DNA from: Flagellimonas sp. S3867
Lineage (GTDB): Bacteria; Bacteroidota; Bacteroidia; Flavobacteriales; Flavobacteriaceae
Direction of reading: 5' to 3'
DNA length: 64,000 nucleotides
Assembly (NCBI RefSeq): GCF_014698935.1
Contig: NZ_JACVMN010000001.1
Span: 310,001 to 374,000 of the forward strand
In this document: one piece after another, positions 41,398 to 49,419 of the stretch
Numbering within the stretch: position 1 is the stretch's first letter
Layout: each line of letters opens with the position of its first letter
Position numbers and translations under genes: made by a program
The notes under the pieces: model-generated
Databases searched by the model: none
What the model was told of the DNA's origin: nothing
Seen by the model: only the letters and a program-made list of their open reading frames with translations

Positions 41398-42381
41398 TTA
41401 AAAATCTAGTTTATCCTTTTCTTTTTTTGTCTTTTTTCTACGTTTCTTTTTAACGTCCTTTTTACGGATTTTTCCATTTTGACCCGCTTTTTGCTCATCA
41501 ATGGGAACTAAGGAATCTTTGTGAAAGTCCAACCGGTAGGAAAAGCCAAGTACAGCGAAAATTCGTGAAGGGGAATTTTGAAAACCAGAACCCATGTGCA
41601 AATCTGCCTGAAAGTTTTCGTTGATTAAATAAGCCACCCCAGTTCGCAACAAAATATCCTTATATCGGTCACTGGTAATACCTTGATTTTCAACAAAAAC
41701 ACTCCACTTTGGATTTCTGAAAGCGTGAGTTAGGGAAACGGCATAACTCAACTCTGGAAAATCTGTTCCAATTCTATCGTAGGCAAAATTGGAAATGAGA
41801 ACAAATCTTGGCGACAGACGACTTTGGGTTGCAATGGCACCTCGATATGAAATATTGGGATCCCCAACATAAAATGGATTATCACCCAAAGTAAATGTGG
41901 CACCACCATATAAGGAGACGGCTGGAATCAGGTTTTTCCATTGAAAAACATTATTGGCTCTCCAGCTATATAGATTCGGTTTGTTGTTCTCTGGATTTTT
42001 AAAAGGGTCAAAAACCAAAAACTTCAGACCCAATCTGTTTCTTGAAAAATCTGTTCTTCTTTCCTCAGTGCCAGTATTTGTAAAAGTTACGTTTTGGGAT
42101 ATAAACGATCCTTCCCAATTAATTTCCAACGACTCAAAAAACAAACCATATCTAAGTGAAACATCTGTACCCAGTATGTTGGAATCTGTACCAAGTGTTG
42201 CATTGTCCCTTTGTTCATAGACTAGACCTATTTCCGCTTGAATCACATTTTTTCCAACTGCATAGGCACTTACCGCTCGTCCAGGTCTGTTGGAATTGAT
42301 TACATCGGTATATTGTGCACATAAAAAAAATGGAATTGCACAAAGAAATAATGGGGTCTTTTTTAAAAAGGAGAAATCCAT
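41398..42381 (-). CDS. Outer-membrane beta-barrel protein (MetA-pathway/transporter-like) with polybasic tail
   Basis: A 327-residue exported protein (signal peptide about 1-22, ending FLCAQ). The mature part starts with NSNRPGRAVSAYAVGKNVIQAEIGL and continues with alternating amphipathic strands (for example LGTDVSLRYGLFFESLEINWEGSF, FVLISNFAYDRIGTDFPELSYAVSL), a layout seen in the phenol-degradation MetA-like transporter family. The barrel closes with FAVLGFSYRLDF and is followed by about 40 residues that are mainly Lys and Arg. That tail is unusual for an outer-membrane protein, which normally ends on its last strand. Cargo unknown. Confidence 0.8.
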   Translation of the reverse strand: MDFSFLKKTPLFLCAIPFFLCAQYTDVINSNRPGRAVSAYAVGKNVIQAEIGLVYEQRDNATLGTDSNILGTDVSLRYGLFFESLEINWEGSFISQNVTFTNTGTEERRTDFSRNRLGLKFLVFDPFKNPENNKPNLYSWRANNVFQWKNLIPAVSLYGGATFTLGDNPFYVGDPNISYRGAIATQSRLSPRFVLISNFAYDRIGTDFPELSYAVSLTHAFRNPKWSVFVENQGITSDRYKDILLRTGVAYLINENFQADLHMGSGFQNSPSRIFAVLGFSYRLDFHKDSLVPIDEQKAGQNGKIRKKDVKKKRRKKTKKEKDKLDF

Positions 42382-42417
42382 ATAACTGATTTTAATACTA
42401 TTTTATGATACTTTCAC

Positions 42418-42447
42418 TTGATTTGAAGGACTAACAATGTAATTTTG
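42418..42447 (+). promoter_or_regulatory. Promoter of the DUF4834-YfhO-glycosyltransferase-flippase operon
   Basis: TTG at 42418-42420, 19-bp spacer, TAATTTTG at 42440-42447; the first ATG is at 42467. It fits the phylum consensus and stands at the head of four tightly packed genes. Confidence 0.55.
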
Positions 42448-42466
42448 ATCCAATAGCGATTGTTAT

Positions 42467-42727
42467 ATGGTTTTATTACAAACGATTTTAGTACTCATAT
42501 TAGTATACTACGCAGTTAAATTGCTTGCAAAATGGTTGGCACCGAAACTGTTCAATTATGCTATTAAGAAGACCCAGCAGCGGTTTGGGCAGGAATTTGG
42601 CAATTATCAAGATTTTGGGAAAAAATCAGACAATGAAGGGGAGGAGGTTAATTCCAAAAAACCGTTCAAAAAATCCAATCCCTCAAAAAAAGTTGGAGAA
42701 TATATAGATTTTGAAGAAATTGACTAA
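42467..42727 (+). CDS. DUF4834 family small membrane protein
   Basis: An 86-residue protein: one N-terminal membrane helix (about 2-24) followed by a charged, Lys- and Glu-rich cytoplasmic tail with the recurring ending KKVGEYIDFEEID that marks the DUF4834 family of Bacteroidota. Function unknown. It is the first gene of the operon and stops 3 bp before the start of the YfhO-like gene, so the two may be coupled. Confidence 0.8.
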   Translation: MVLLQTILVLILVYYAVKLLAKWLAPKLFNYAIKKTQQRFGQEFGNYQDFGKKSDNEGEEVNSKKPFKKSNPSKKVGEYIDFEEID

Positions 42728-42730
42728 TAT

Positions 42731-45187
42731 TTGTCTATTCAAAACCTATCCATGAATCTTTCCCCAAAAGCCATTATCACCAATGTTTGTGTAATAGCTT
42801 TCTTTATATTGGCATCCCTGGTCTATTTTTATCCTGTTCTTCAAGGTAAGGCCATTTTTCAATCCGATATTGCCCAATATAAGGGCATGGCCAAGGAGCG
42901 TAATGACTACAAAGAACTTACAGGAGAAGAATCGTACTGGACCAACAGTGCATTTGGCGGAATGCCCACCTACCAGCTAGGCGCCAATTATCCGCATGAT
43001 TATATTAAAAAGTTGGACCGATTGATTCGGTTTTTGCCAAGACCGGCAGACTATCTTTTTCTCTATTTTATTGGATTTTACATTTTAATGTTATGCCTTA
43101 AGGTAGAATACCGTTTGGCAATTTTAGGAGCATTGGCCTTTGGTTTTTCAACCTATCTGATCATCATTTTGGGAGTAGGACACAATGCCAAGGCGCATGC
43201 CTTAGGTTATATACCTATGGTTTTGGGTGGAATTGTTCTGGTGTTCCGAAAAAAGTATGTTCTCGGTTTTATGCTAACCGCTTTGGCAATGGCGTTGGAA
43301 ATTAGTGCCAACCACTACCAAATGACCTACTATTTTATGTTGTTGGTGTTGATTTTGGGATTGGTCCGTCTGATTTACGCGATAAGGGATCGGGAGCTAA
43401 AGCACTTTTTTGCTTCCGTAGGCATTTTGATCTTGGCCGTAGTACTTTCTATCGCTACCAATGCAACCGGACTTTTGGCGACCAAACAATATGCTGATTG
43501 GAGTACTCGAGGAAAATCTGAATTAACTATAAATCCCGATGGAACACCAAAAATTGTCCAAAATGGGTTAGATAGGGATTACATCACCCAATACAGTTAT
43601 GGAATTGCCGAGTCCCTTGATTTATTCTCACCAAGATTGTTCGGGGGTTCTGGTAATGAAGATTTAGGCAAGAAATCAAAAGTATATGAGTATTTAACAG
43701 GGCAAGGATTATCGCGGACAAGGGCGTTGGAACTTTCAAGTGGTTTGCCATTATATTGGGGAAATCAGCCTATTGTTGCAGCACCGGCCTATATTGGTGC
43801 CATTGTCATTTTCTTGTTTGTTTTGGGTCTGTTTTTGGTTGATGGAAAGAAAAAATGGTGGCTGTTGGCAGGAGCTGTGCTGTCATTATTGCTGTCATGG
43901 GGAAAAAATTTCCCAGCCCTCACGAATTTCATGATCGACTATTTCCCAATGTATAATAAGTTCCGGGCTGTTTCCTCCATTCAGGTGGTTTTAGAACTAT
44001 GCCTTCCCGCTCTTGGAATACTTGGAGTTCGAGAACTTTTTAGATCCAAGCTAAAGCAGCCTCAAAAACTCCAAGCACTAAAGCTTAGTTTCTTTATTAC
44101 TTTAGGTCTGGGAATTTTCATCTTTTTGATTAAAGGCTTTTTTGATTTTGTAGGACTAAGGGACGAAACCTATCGTGGATATTTTGGGGATGAACTAATG
44201 ACCATGATTCAGCGCGATCGTGAAGCGGTATATGTTAGCGATACGATCAGATCTTTGATCTTCGTTGCATTGACGGCCAGTGCTCTTTGGCTTTTTATCA
44301 AAAATAAAATTGGAAAAAATCTCATAGCATTGGTTTTGGGTGCATTGATTTTGTTTGATTTGGTTGGAGTCAATCTTCGCTATGTTAACAAGGACGATTT
44401 TGTGCGTCAAAAAAACGTCAATACGCCATTCCAAGCAGGTCAACTGGATGAGTTGATTCAGCAAGATGCTTCAAATTTTAGGGTGTTTGACCCTCAAGAA
44501 GGGCTCAATGGGGCTAGGACTTCCTATTTTCATAAATCCATTGGAGGATATCATGCAGCTAAACCTCGGCAGTTGCAAGATTTATTCGAGCATCATCTGT
44601 ACCAAAATAATCTGGAGGTATTGAACATGCTAAATGTCAAGTACATTATTCAGCAAGATGAAGATGGGAATAGCTTTCCGGCAGTGAATGCTGACGCGAA
44701 TGGAAATGCATGGTTTATAAAAGAAGTGATTCCAGTCAAGTCTGCCAATGAAGAAATTCAGGCATTAAAAGATGGATTTGATTCAAAATCTAAAGCGGTG
44801 GTGAATACACGGTTGAATCCAACCGTAACTAAACTTGGATACGAAGTGGATTCTCTGGCTTCCATAAGTTTGGTGGATTATCGACCCAATTATCTAAAAT
44901 ATCAATCTGCGAACAGTAATGCCGGATTTGCCGTATTCTCCGAAATGCATTATCCGTTTGCATGGCAAGCCTATGTTGATGGAAAGCCCACATCGCATTT
45001 CAAAGTCAACTATGCACTACGTGGAATGAAACTTCCCGCTGGGAGCCATGAGGTTGAATTCAAATTTGAACCGGAAGTTGTACAAACAGGAAGTCAAATA
45101 AGCCTGGGTAGCAATGTTTTACTTGGGTTGATCATTCTATGTGGTTTAGTTTATGCCATGATGCCCAAAAAATCCAAAAAAGAATAA
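42731..45187 (+). CDS. YfhO-like polytopic membrane protein
   Basis: An 818-residue membrane protein with about a dozen helices followed by a C-terminal extracytoplasmic domain (about 560-780) and a final helix. The first periplasmic loop holds the motif FQSDIAQYKGMAKERNDY and TNSAFGGMPTYQLGA, typical of YfhO-type and GT-C-like lipid-linked sugar transferases in Bacteroidota. In Firmicutes YfhO glycosylates lipoteichoic acid; here a role in glycosylating an envelope polymer or lipid is inferred. The start is TTG at 42731, 3 bp after DUF4834; ATG at 42752 (MNLSPKAIIT) is a close alternative. The stop overlaps the next gene's ATG by one base. Confidence 0.82.
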   Translation: MSIQNLSMNLSPKAIITNVCVIAFFILASLVYFYPVLQGKAIFQSDIAQYKGMAKERNDYKELTGEESYWTNSAFGGMPTYQLGANYPHDYIKKLDRLIRFLPRPADYLFLYFIGFYILMLCLKVEYRLAILGALAFGFSTYLIIILGVGHNAKAHALGYIPMVLGGIVLVFRKKYVLGFMLTALAMALEISANHYQMTYYFMLLVLILGLVRLIYAIRDRELKHFFASVGILILAVVLSIATNATGLLATKQYADWSTRGKSELTINPDGTPKIVQNGLDRDYITQYSYGIAESLDLFSPRLFGGSGNEDLGKKSKVYEYLTGQGLSRTRALELSSGLPLYWGNQPIVAAPAYIGAIVIFLFVLGLFLVDGKKKWWLLAGAVLSLLLSWGKNFPALTNFMIDYFPMYNKFRAVSSIQVVLELCLPALGILGVRELFRSKLKQPQKLQALKLSFFITLGLGIFIFLIKGFFDFVGLRDETYRGYFGDELMTMIQRDREAVYVSDTIRSLIFVALTASALWLFIKNKIGKNLIALVLGALILFDLVGVNLRYVNKDDFVRQKNVNTPFQAGQLDELIQQDASNFRVFDPQEGLNGARTSYFHKSIGGYHAAKPRQLQDLFEHHLYQNNLEVLNMLNVKYIIQQDEDGNSFPAVNADANGNAWFIKEVIPVKSANEEIQALKDGFDSKSKAVVNTRLNPTVTKLGYEVDSLASISLVDYRPNYLKYQSANSNAGFAVFSEMHYPFAWQAYVDGKPTSHFKVNYALRGMKLPAGSHEVEFKFEPEVVQTGSQISLGSNVLLGLIILCGLVYAMMPKKSKKE

Positions 45188-46470
45188 TGCGCAAAATTTT
45201 GGTCATAACATACTATTGGCCTCCCGCGGGAGGGCCAGGTGTGCAGCGATGGCTAAAATTTGTGAAGTATCTTCCCGATTTCGGGTTTCAACCAATAGTC
45301 TATATTCCCGAAAACCCTACCTATCCCATTGTTGATAAAAATCTTATCGATGAAGTTCCTGAGGGAATACAAATCTTAAAACAGTCCATTAAAGAACCTT
45401 ATGCTTGGGCTGGAATACTTTCGAAAAAGAAGACCAAAACCATAAGTTCGGGAATCATCGAAGAAAAAGCCCCTTCGGTTTTAGAGAAATTGATGCTTTG
45501 GATCAGGGGAAATCTATTTATTCCGGACGCCCGCAAATTTTGGGTGAAGCCCTCGGTCAAATTCCTGTCTAAATTTATAGCGGAAGAAGGCATAGATACC
45601 ATAATTACAACTGGACCTCCACATAGTATCCATTTAATTGGTCTTGGGTTGAAAGAGAATCTTTCTATACAATGGATAGCTGATTTTCGTGATCCATGGA
45701 CTTCTATTGGCTATCATAAAAAGCTTCGCTTAACTACAGCTTCCAAAAAGAAACATAAAATATTGGAAAAGGAGGTATTGAACATGGCCGATAAGGTGGT
45801 GGTGACAAGCAATACCACCAAGAAGGAATTTGAGGGAATAACCGCAAAACCCATTAAAACCATCACTAACGGATTTGAAGGTGTTACGAATTCTACTCAG
45901 TTAGATTCTGATTTTACGATTGCACATATTGGATCACTCCTTACCGGGAGAAATCCTAAGCATTTATGGAAAGTTCTGGGTGAATTGGTATTGGAAAATG
46001 TTGATTTTGCAGCAAAATTGAAAATCCGATTTGCTGGGGTAACAGGTAGAGAAACTTTATTGGCGCTGAAAGAAAATGGATTGGAAAAATACGTTCAGCA
46101 TTTGGGGTATATTTCACACAACCAGGTATTGGACCTTCAGCGGAAATCCCAAGTACTGTTGTTATTGGAGATAGATTCACAGGAAACAAAAGGTATAATC
46201 CCTGGCAAATTGTTTGAATACCTCAACGCAAAAAGACCAATATTGGCTATTGGTCCGGAAGGATGGGAGGCAGGACAAATGGTTGAAGCCATCAATGCAG
46301 GAGTTTTTTATAGTAAAAAAGAGAAGGAGGAGTTAAAAACTGTACTTTTAAACTGGTTTGAAGCATTTCAAAAAGGTGAGTTAAGTTGTGAATCCAAAGG
46401 GATTGAGCAATATCACCGTAAGGAACTTACCAAGCAACTGGCTAATTTTATCACATGGGAATCGTCTTAA
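45187..46470 (+). CDS. Glycosyltransferase family 4-like protein
   Basis: A 427-residue GT-B glycosyltransferase. The N-terminal lobe begins RKILVITYYWPPAGGPGVQRWLKFVKYL, and the loop ADFRDPWTSIGYHKK is typical of a group of GT4 enzymes from Bacteroidota polysaccharide clusters. The C-terminal donor-binding lobe has the strand IAHIGSLLTGRNP and the segment KGIIPGKLFEYLNAKRPILAIG. The ATG at 45187 shares one base with the YfhO stop; an in-frame codon 48 bp upstream would overlap YfhO and is not needed. It is likely cytoplasmic, adding a sugar to a lipid-linked precursor that the next gene would export. Confidence 0.9.
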   Translation: MRKILVITYYWPPAGGPGVQRWLKFVKYLPDFGFQPIVYIPENPTYPIVDKNLIDEVPEGIQILKQSIKEPYAWAGILSKKKTKTISSGIIEEKAPSVLEKLMLWIRGNLFIPDARKFWVKPSVKFLSKFIAEEGIDTIITTGPPHSIHLIGLGLKENLSIQWIADFRDPWTSIGYHKKLRLTTASKKKHKILEKEVLNMADKVVVTSNTTKKEFEGITAKPIKTITNGFEGVTNSTQLDSDFTIAHIGSLLTGRNPKHLWKVLGELVLENVDFAAKLKIRFAGVTGRETLLALKENGLEKYVQHLGYISHNQVLDLQRKSQVLLLLEIDSQETKGIIPGKLFEYLNAKRPILAIGPEGWEAGQMVEAINAGVFYSKKEKEELKTVLLNWFEAFQKGELSCESKGIEQYHRKELTKQLANFITWESS

Positions 46471-47915
46471 AGCAGTCCTTTAAAAACACAGTTGTCACTT
46501 TTATTGGTTTTGGTTTTGGCGCCATTAACACCCTATTTTTATACACCAATATTCTAGAACCCAAATACTACGGTTTAGTAACGTTTATTTTGGCTACAGG
46601 TGCCATTTTAATGCCGATTATGGCCTCCGGTGCCCATAATGGACTGGTTAAATATTACAGCGCGCAAACAGGGAAATCAAAAAATGGATTTTTTACGTTA
46701 ATAATGATTTTGCCCTTGCTGGTGATATTGCCATTAACATTGGTTGTTTGGTTGGCACATGATGGTATTGGCGATTTTCTTTCCGTTAAAAATACCTTGG
46801 TCAAAGATTATTTGTGGTATCTATTTTTGGTAGGAATTGCCATGGCGTACTTTGAGGTTTATTATGCTTGGAGCAAGGTTCAATTAAAATCGGTTTTTGG
46901 TAATTTCCTGAAAGAAGTTTTTGCACGGATATCAACATCGATTTTGCTTGTATTGTTGTATTTGGAAGTCATTACCTTGGATTTCTTTTTGATGGCAATT
47001 GTTGGGGTTTATTTGCTTAGGACCCTCTGGATGAAATTATATGCCTTTAGTTTACAAAAGCCGGTTTTGGACTTTCATTTTCCGAAAGAAACAAGAACCA
47101 TAATCGGTTATGGTTTATTAATGGTTGTGGGTGGCTCCGTTTCGCTCATACTTTTGGAGATTGACAAGTTTATGATCAACCAATTCCAGGCGTTGGAAAA
47201 TGTAGCCTATTATGGCGTAGCAGTTTACATTGCAACGAGTATCATTGTTCCTGCCAGGGCAATGAACCAGATTACATATCCTTTGACTGCAAATTATTTG
47301 AATGAAAACAACTTTTTTGAGTTGGAAAAACTATATCGAAAAACATCGCTTACAGCTTTTATTGCATCGGGGATACTTTTTATTTTGATTGTTTTAAATA
47401 TTAACGACCTTTTCATGATGCTTCCAGAGGAATACCGTGGAGGGTTTGCAATTATTGCCTTGATTGGAATGGCCAAAGTCTTTGATTCGCTTTTGGGAAA
47501 CGTCAATGCGATTTTGTATTACTCCGAATATTATAAATGGGTGCTGCTGATGGGAGCGTGTTTTGCCGCTACAACCATTTTACTCAACCTTTGGTTAATT
47601 CCATTATACGGAATAGAAGGAGCAGCGTTGGCCAGTTTTATCTCTATTTTCCTTTTTAACCTGTCTAAACTGATTTTTGTAAAATTGAAATTTGGTTTTT
47701 TGCCATTCTCAAGAGCCACTTTTAAAGTGCTTGCAACTTTGTTATTGCTGTTAGTGCTTTTTTATGTACTTCAGTTTCCGTTTCACCCCATTGTAAACAT
47801 TATTTTAAAATCCGTTTTGATTGTTGCCATGTATTTGGGGATATTATTTCGATTTGAAATTTCGGAAGATGTTACCGGAGTATTGTCCAAATGGTTGAAG
47901 AGGAGGGAAGAGTAA
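46455..47915 (+). CDS. Polysaccharide biosynthesis/oligosaccharide flippase (Wzx-like, MOP superfamily)
   Basis: A 486-residue polytopic membrane protein with about 12-14 helices and the MOP-superfamily look: an early VVTFIGFGFGAINTLFLYTNIL, a central helix pair and the C-terminal motif GMAKVFDSLLGNVNAILYYSEYY. Wzx-type flippases move lipid-linked oligosaccharides across the inner membrane. It overlaps the glycosyltransferase stop by 16 bp, so DUF4834, YfhO, the transferase and the flippase form one coupled envelope operon. No polymerase or ligase gene is in the window, so the end product is unknown. Confidence 0.88.
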   Translation: MGIVLKQSFKNTVVTFIGFGFGAINTLFLYTNILEPKYYGLVTFILATGAILMPIMASGAHNGLVKYYSAQTGKSKNGFFTLIMILPLLVILPLTLVVWLAHDGIGDFLSVKNTLVKDYLWYLFLVGIAMAYFEVYYAWSKVQLKSVFGNFLKEVFARISTSILLVLLYLEVITLDFFLMAIVGVYLLRTLWMKLYAFSLQKPVLDFHFPKETRTIIGYGLLMVVGGSVSLILLEIDKFMINQFQALENVAYYGVAVYIATSIIVPARAMNQITYPLTANYLNENNFFELEKLYRKTSLTAFIASGILFILIVLNINDLFMMLPEEYRGGFAIIALIGMAKVFDSLLGNVNAILYYSEYYKWVLLMGACFAATTILLNLWLIPLYGIEGAALASFISIFLFNLSKLIFVKLKFGFLPFSRATFKVLATLLLLLVLFYVLQFPFHPIVNIILKSVLIVAMYLGILFRFEISEDVTGVLSKWLKRREE

Positions 47916-47919
47916 ACTT

Positions 47920-47940
47920 GTCGTGCCGGGCTTGTTGAGG
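47920..47940 (+). repeat. Degenerate dispersed intergenic repeat relic
   Basis: The stretch at 47920-47940 (GTCGTGCCGGGCTTGTTGAGG) resembles the widespread GTCATCCTGAGCTTGTCGAAG-type intergenic element. A better copy is at 59701-59722 on the other strand. Recognition is from memory, so confidence is low. Confidence 0.35.
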
Positions 47941-47959
47941 CGTGATAAATTTCTGAACA

Positions 47960-47997
47960 TAAAAGAACCCCGCAGTGGATAAATCCATCTACGGGGT
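47960..47997 (-). terminator. Terminator of the Arg-rich secreted protein gene
   Basis: On the minus strand the stem ACCCCG...CGGGGT (47992-47997 with 47967-47972) encloses an inner TGGAT/ATCCA hairpin and is followed by TTCTTTT. It lies 29 bp beyond the stop codon. Confidence 0.65.
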
Positions 47998-48025
47998 AAA
48001 CAACTAACCAACCTAAAAACTATCT

Positions 48026-49303
48026 TTATTGCACTCTTCGGGTACTTCTTGATCGTGTACCTTTGGTGCCGCTTCTTTTATAATTTGTATTTCCAGAACT
48101 TCTTTTCACCGTTGTTTTGGTACTTCTAGAAACCGTCTTTCTTGGAACACTACTTTTTTGTGTTACTGCTCTACCACTACTATTTCTGCTCTGTGGCTTT
48201 CTGTACGTATTGGTAGTACTTCTGGTAACCGTTCTGCTCCTAGGAGTAGTGGTAACTTCTCTCTTGGTAACTGTTCTACTATTTGGTTTTCTAGTTACCT
48301 GTCGTTGAGTTACAGTTCTACCCTTATTATTTTTTGATACAGTATTTCCTCTTCTATAGGTACTTTGCTTAACAGTTCGCTCAGCACCTTGTCTTTGAGT
48401 GACCGTTCTGCCATTAGTATTACTTCTAGAAACTGTATTTCCTCTTCTATATTCACTCTGTTTTACAGCTCTATTTGAACCAGAACTTCTTTTTACTCGA
48501 TTGTTGGAACGGCTTACTGCATTTCCTTTTCTGTAATCATAATCATTGCTACCAACTCGTCTGTTACTTCTTCCATAATCTGCACCATCTCTTCTTACAC
48601 TATGGTTGCGTCGCGTAACTCTTTTATCGTTTCTATAGATATTATCTCTTCTATAGTGTCTGTCATTTCTATAGGTCTTACCAATTGAAGCATATGATCT
48701 CCTATGGTTATATCTATACGGTCTGTAATAGGTATATCGAACAGGTGAGTAATACCTTCTGTAAGGCCTATTGTACACATTACAATAAGATATCGCCGGT
48801 CTAGCAAAATATCTATGGAATGGTCTGTAGACATAATGCCTATTGTAAATGTTGATAAAACCTGTATAGTGACTAAAAACGCCTCCGTTATAGTAAACAT
48901 TCAACCCTCCAACTCTACGTACACGACCATTTCTGTACCAAACATCAACGCCACCAACTTGTGATACACGTCCGTAATAGTCATAGTAAATAGGTGTATT
49001 CTCTACTTGGATTACAGCACCATAATCATCATACTGTACATAGGGGTTATAGTTATATCCTGAATTGAAGGTAATACCGACATTACCTATTCGGGCACCA
49101 ACTCCCACATTTACTTGATTATCGATATAAAAATCGAACTCTCCGTCAGGGTAAACCGAAAAAGTTACCCCACCTTCAACAAAAATGAAGGAATTTCCGT
49201 ATCGATAAGCACTTGAAACAAATGCCTTATCTTCCATGGTGGCCGCTGTAGCGCTTGGAACTCCCAGCAAGACCGCTGCTATTATGAGTATTAACTTTTT
49301 CAT
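48026..49303 (-). CDS. Exported Tyr/Arg-rich protein with a long low-complexity basic tail
   Basis: A 425-residue protein (ATG at 49303; an in-frame ATG at 49330 would add nine residues before the signal peptide). Residues 1-20 are a signal peptide (LILIIAAVLLGVPSATA). About 25-150 is a beta-rich domain with repeated Tyr/Gly/Val strands (FIFVEGGVTFSVYPDG, VGVGARIGNVGITFNSGYNYNP, VIQVENTPIYYDYYGRVSQVGG). About 150-220 is Tyr/Arg-rich, and the rest (about 220-425) is made of Arg, Ser, Thr, Asn and Lys with recurring units such as YRRGNTVSRSN and GRTVTQRQ. Predicted charge is very positive. No family is recognised for the tail. It might bind nucleic acid or anionic polysaccharide at the surface. 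Confidence 0.72.
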   Translation of the reverse strand: MKKLILIIAAVLLGVPSATAATMEDKAFVSSAYRYGNSFIFVEGGVTFSVYPDGEFDFYIDNQVNVGVGARIGNVGITFNSGYNYNPYVQYDDYGAVIQVENTPIYYDYYGRVSQVGGVDVWYRNGRVRRVGGLNVYYNGGVFSHYTGFINIYNRHYVYRPFHRYFARPAISYCNVYNRPYRRYYSPVRYTYYRPYRYNHRRSYASIGKTYRNDRHYRRDNIYRNDKRVTRRNHSVRRDGADYGRSNRRVGSNDYDYRKGNAVSRSNNRVKRSSGSNRAVKQSEYRRGNTVSRSNTNGRTVTQRQGAERTVKQSTYRRGNTVSKNNKGRTVTQRQVTRKPNSRTVTKREVTTTPRSRTVTRSTTNTYRKPQSRNSSGRAVTQKSSVPRKTVSRSTKTTVKRSSGNTNYKRSGTKGTRSRSTRRVQ

Positions 49304-49419
49304 ACTATCCGATTTAAATTCTGAATGCAACTATTTACATTCCGAAAAGTAAATACCAAACAGCGTGCCAAAAAAAGATACAACCTTTTAACTAGCTGTA
49401 AATCAGTGAGTAATTTTTT

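Noticed and set aside
48595..48900. 101-residue open frame on the minus strand in another frame
   Set aside because: It is a frame-shifted reading of the low-complexity Arg/Tyr-rich gene; the Ile/Thr-rich product is what that codon pattern gives by chance.
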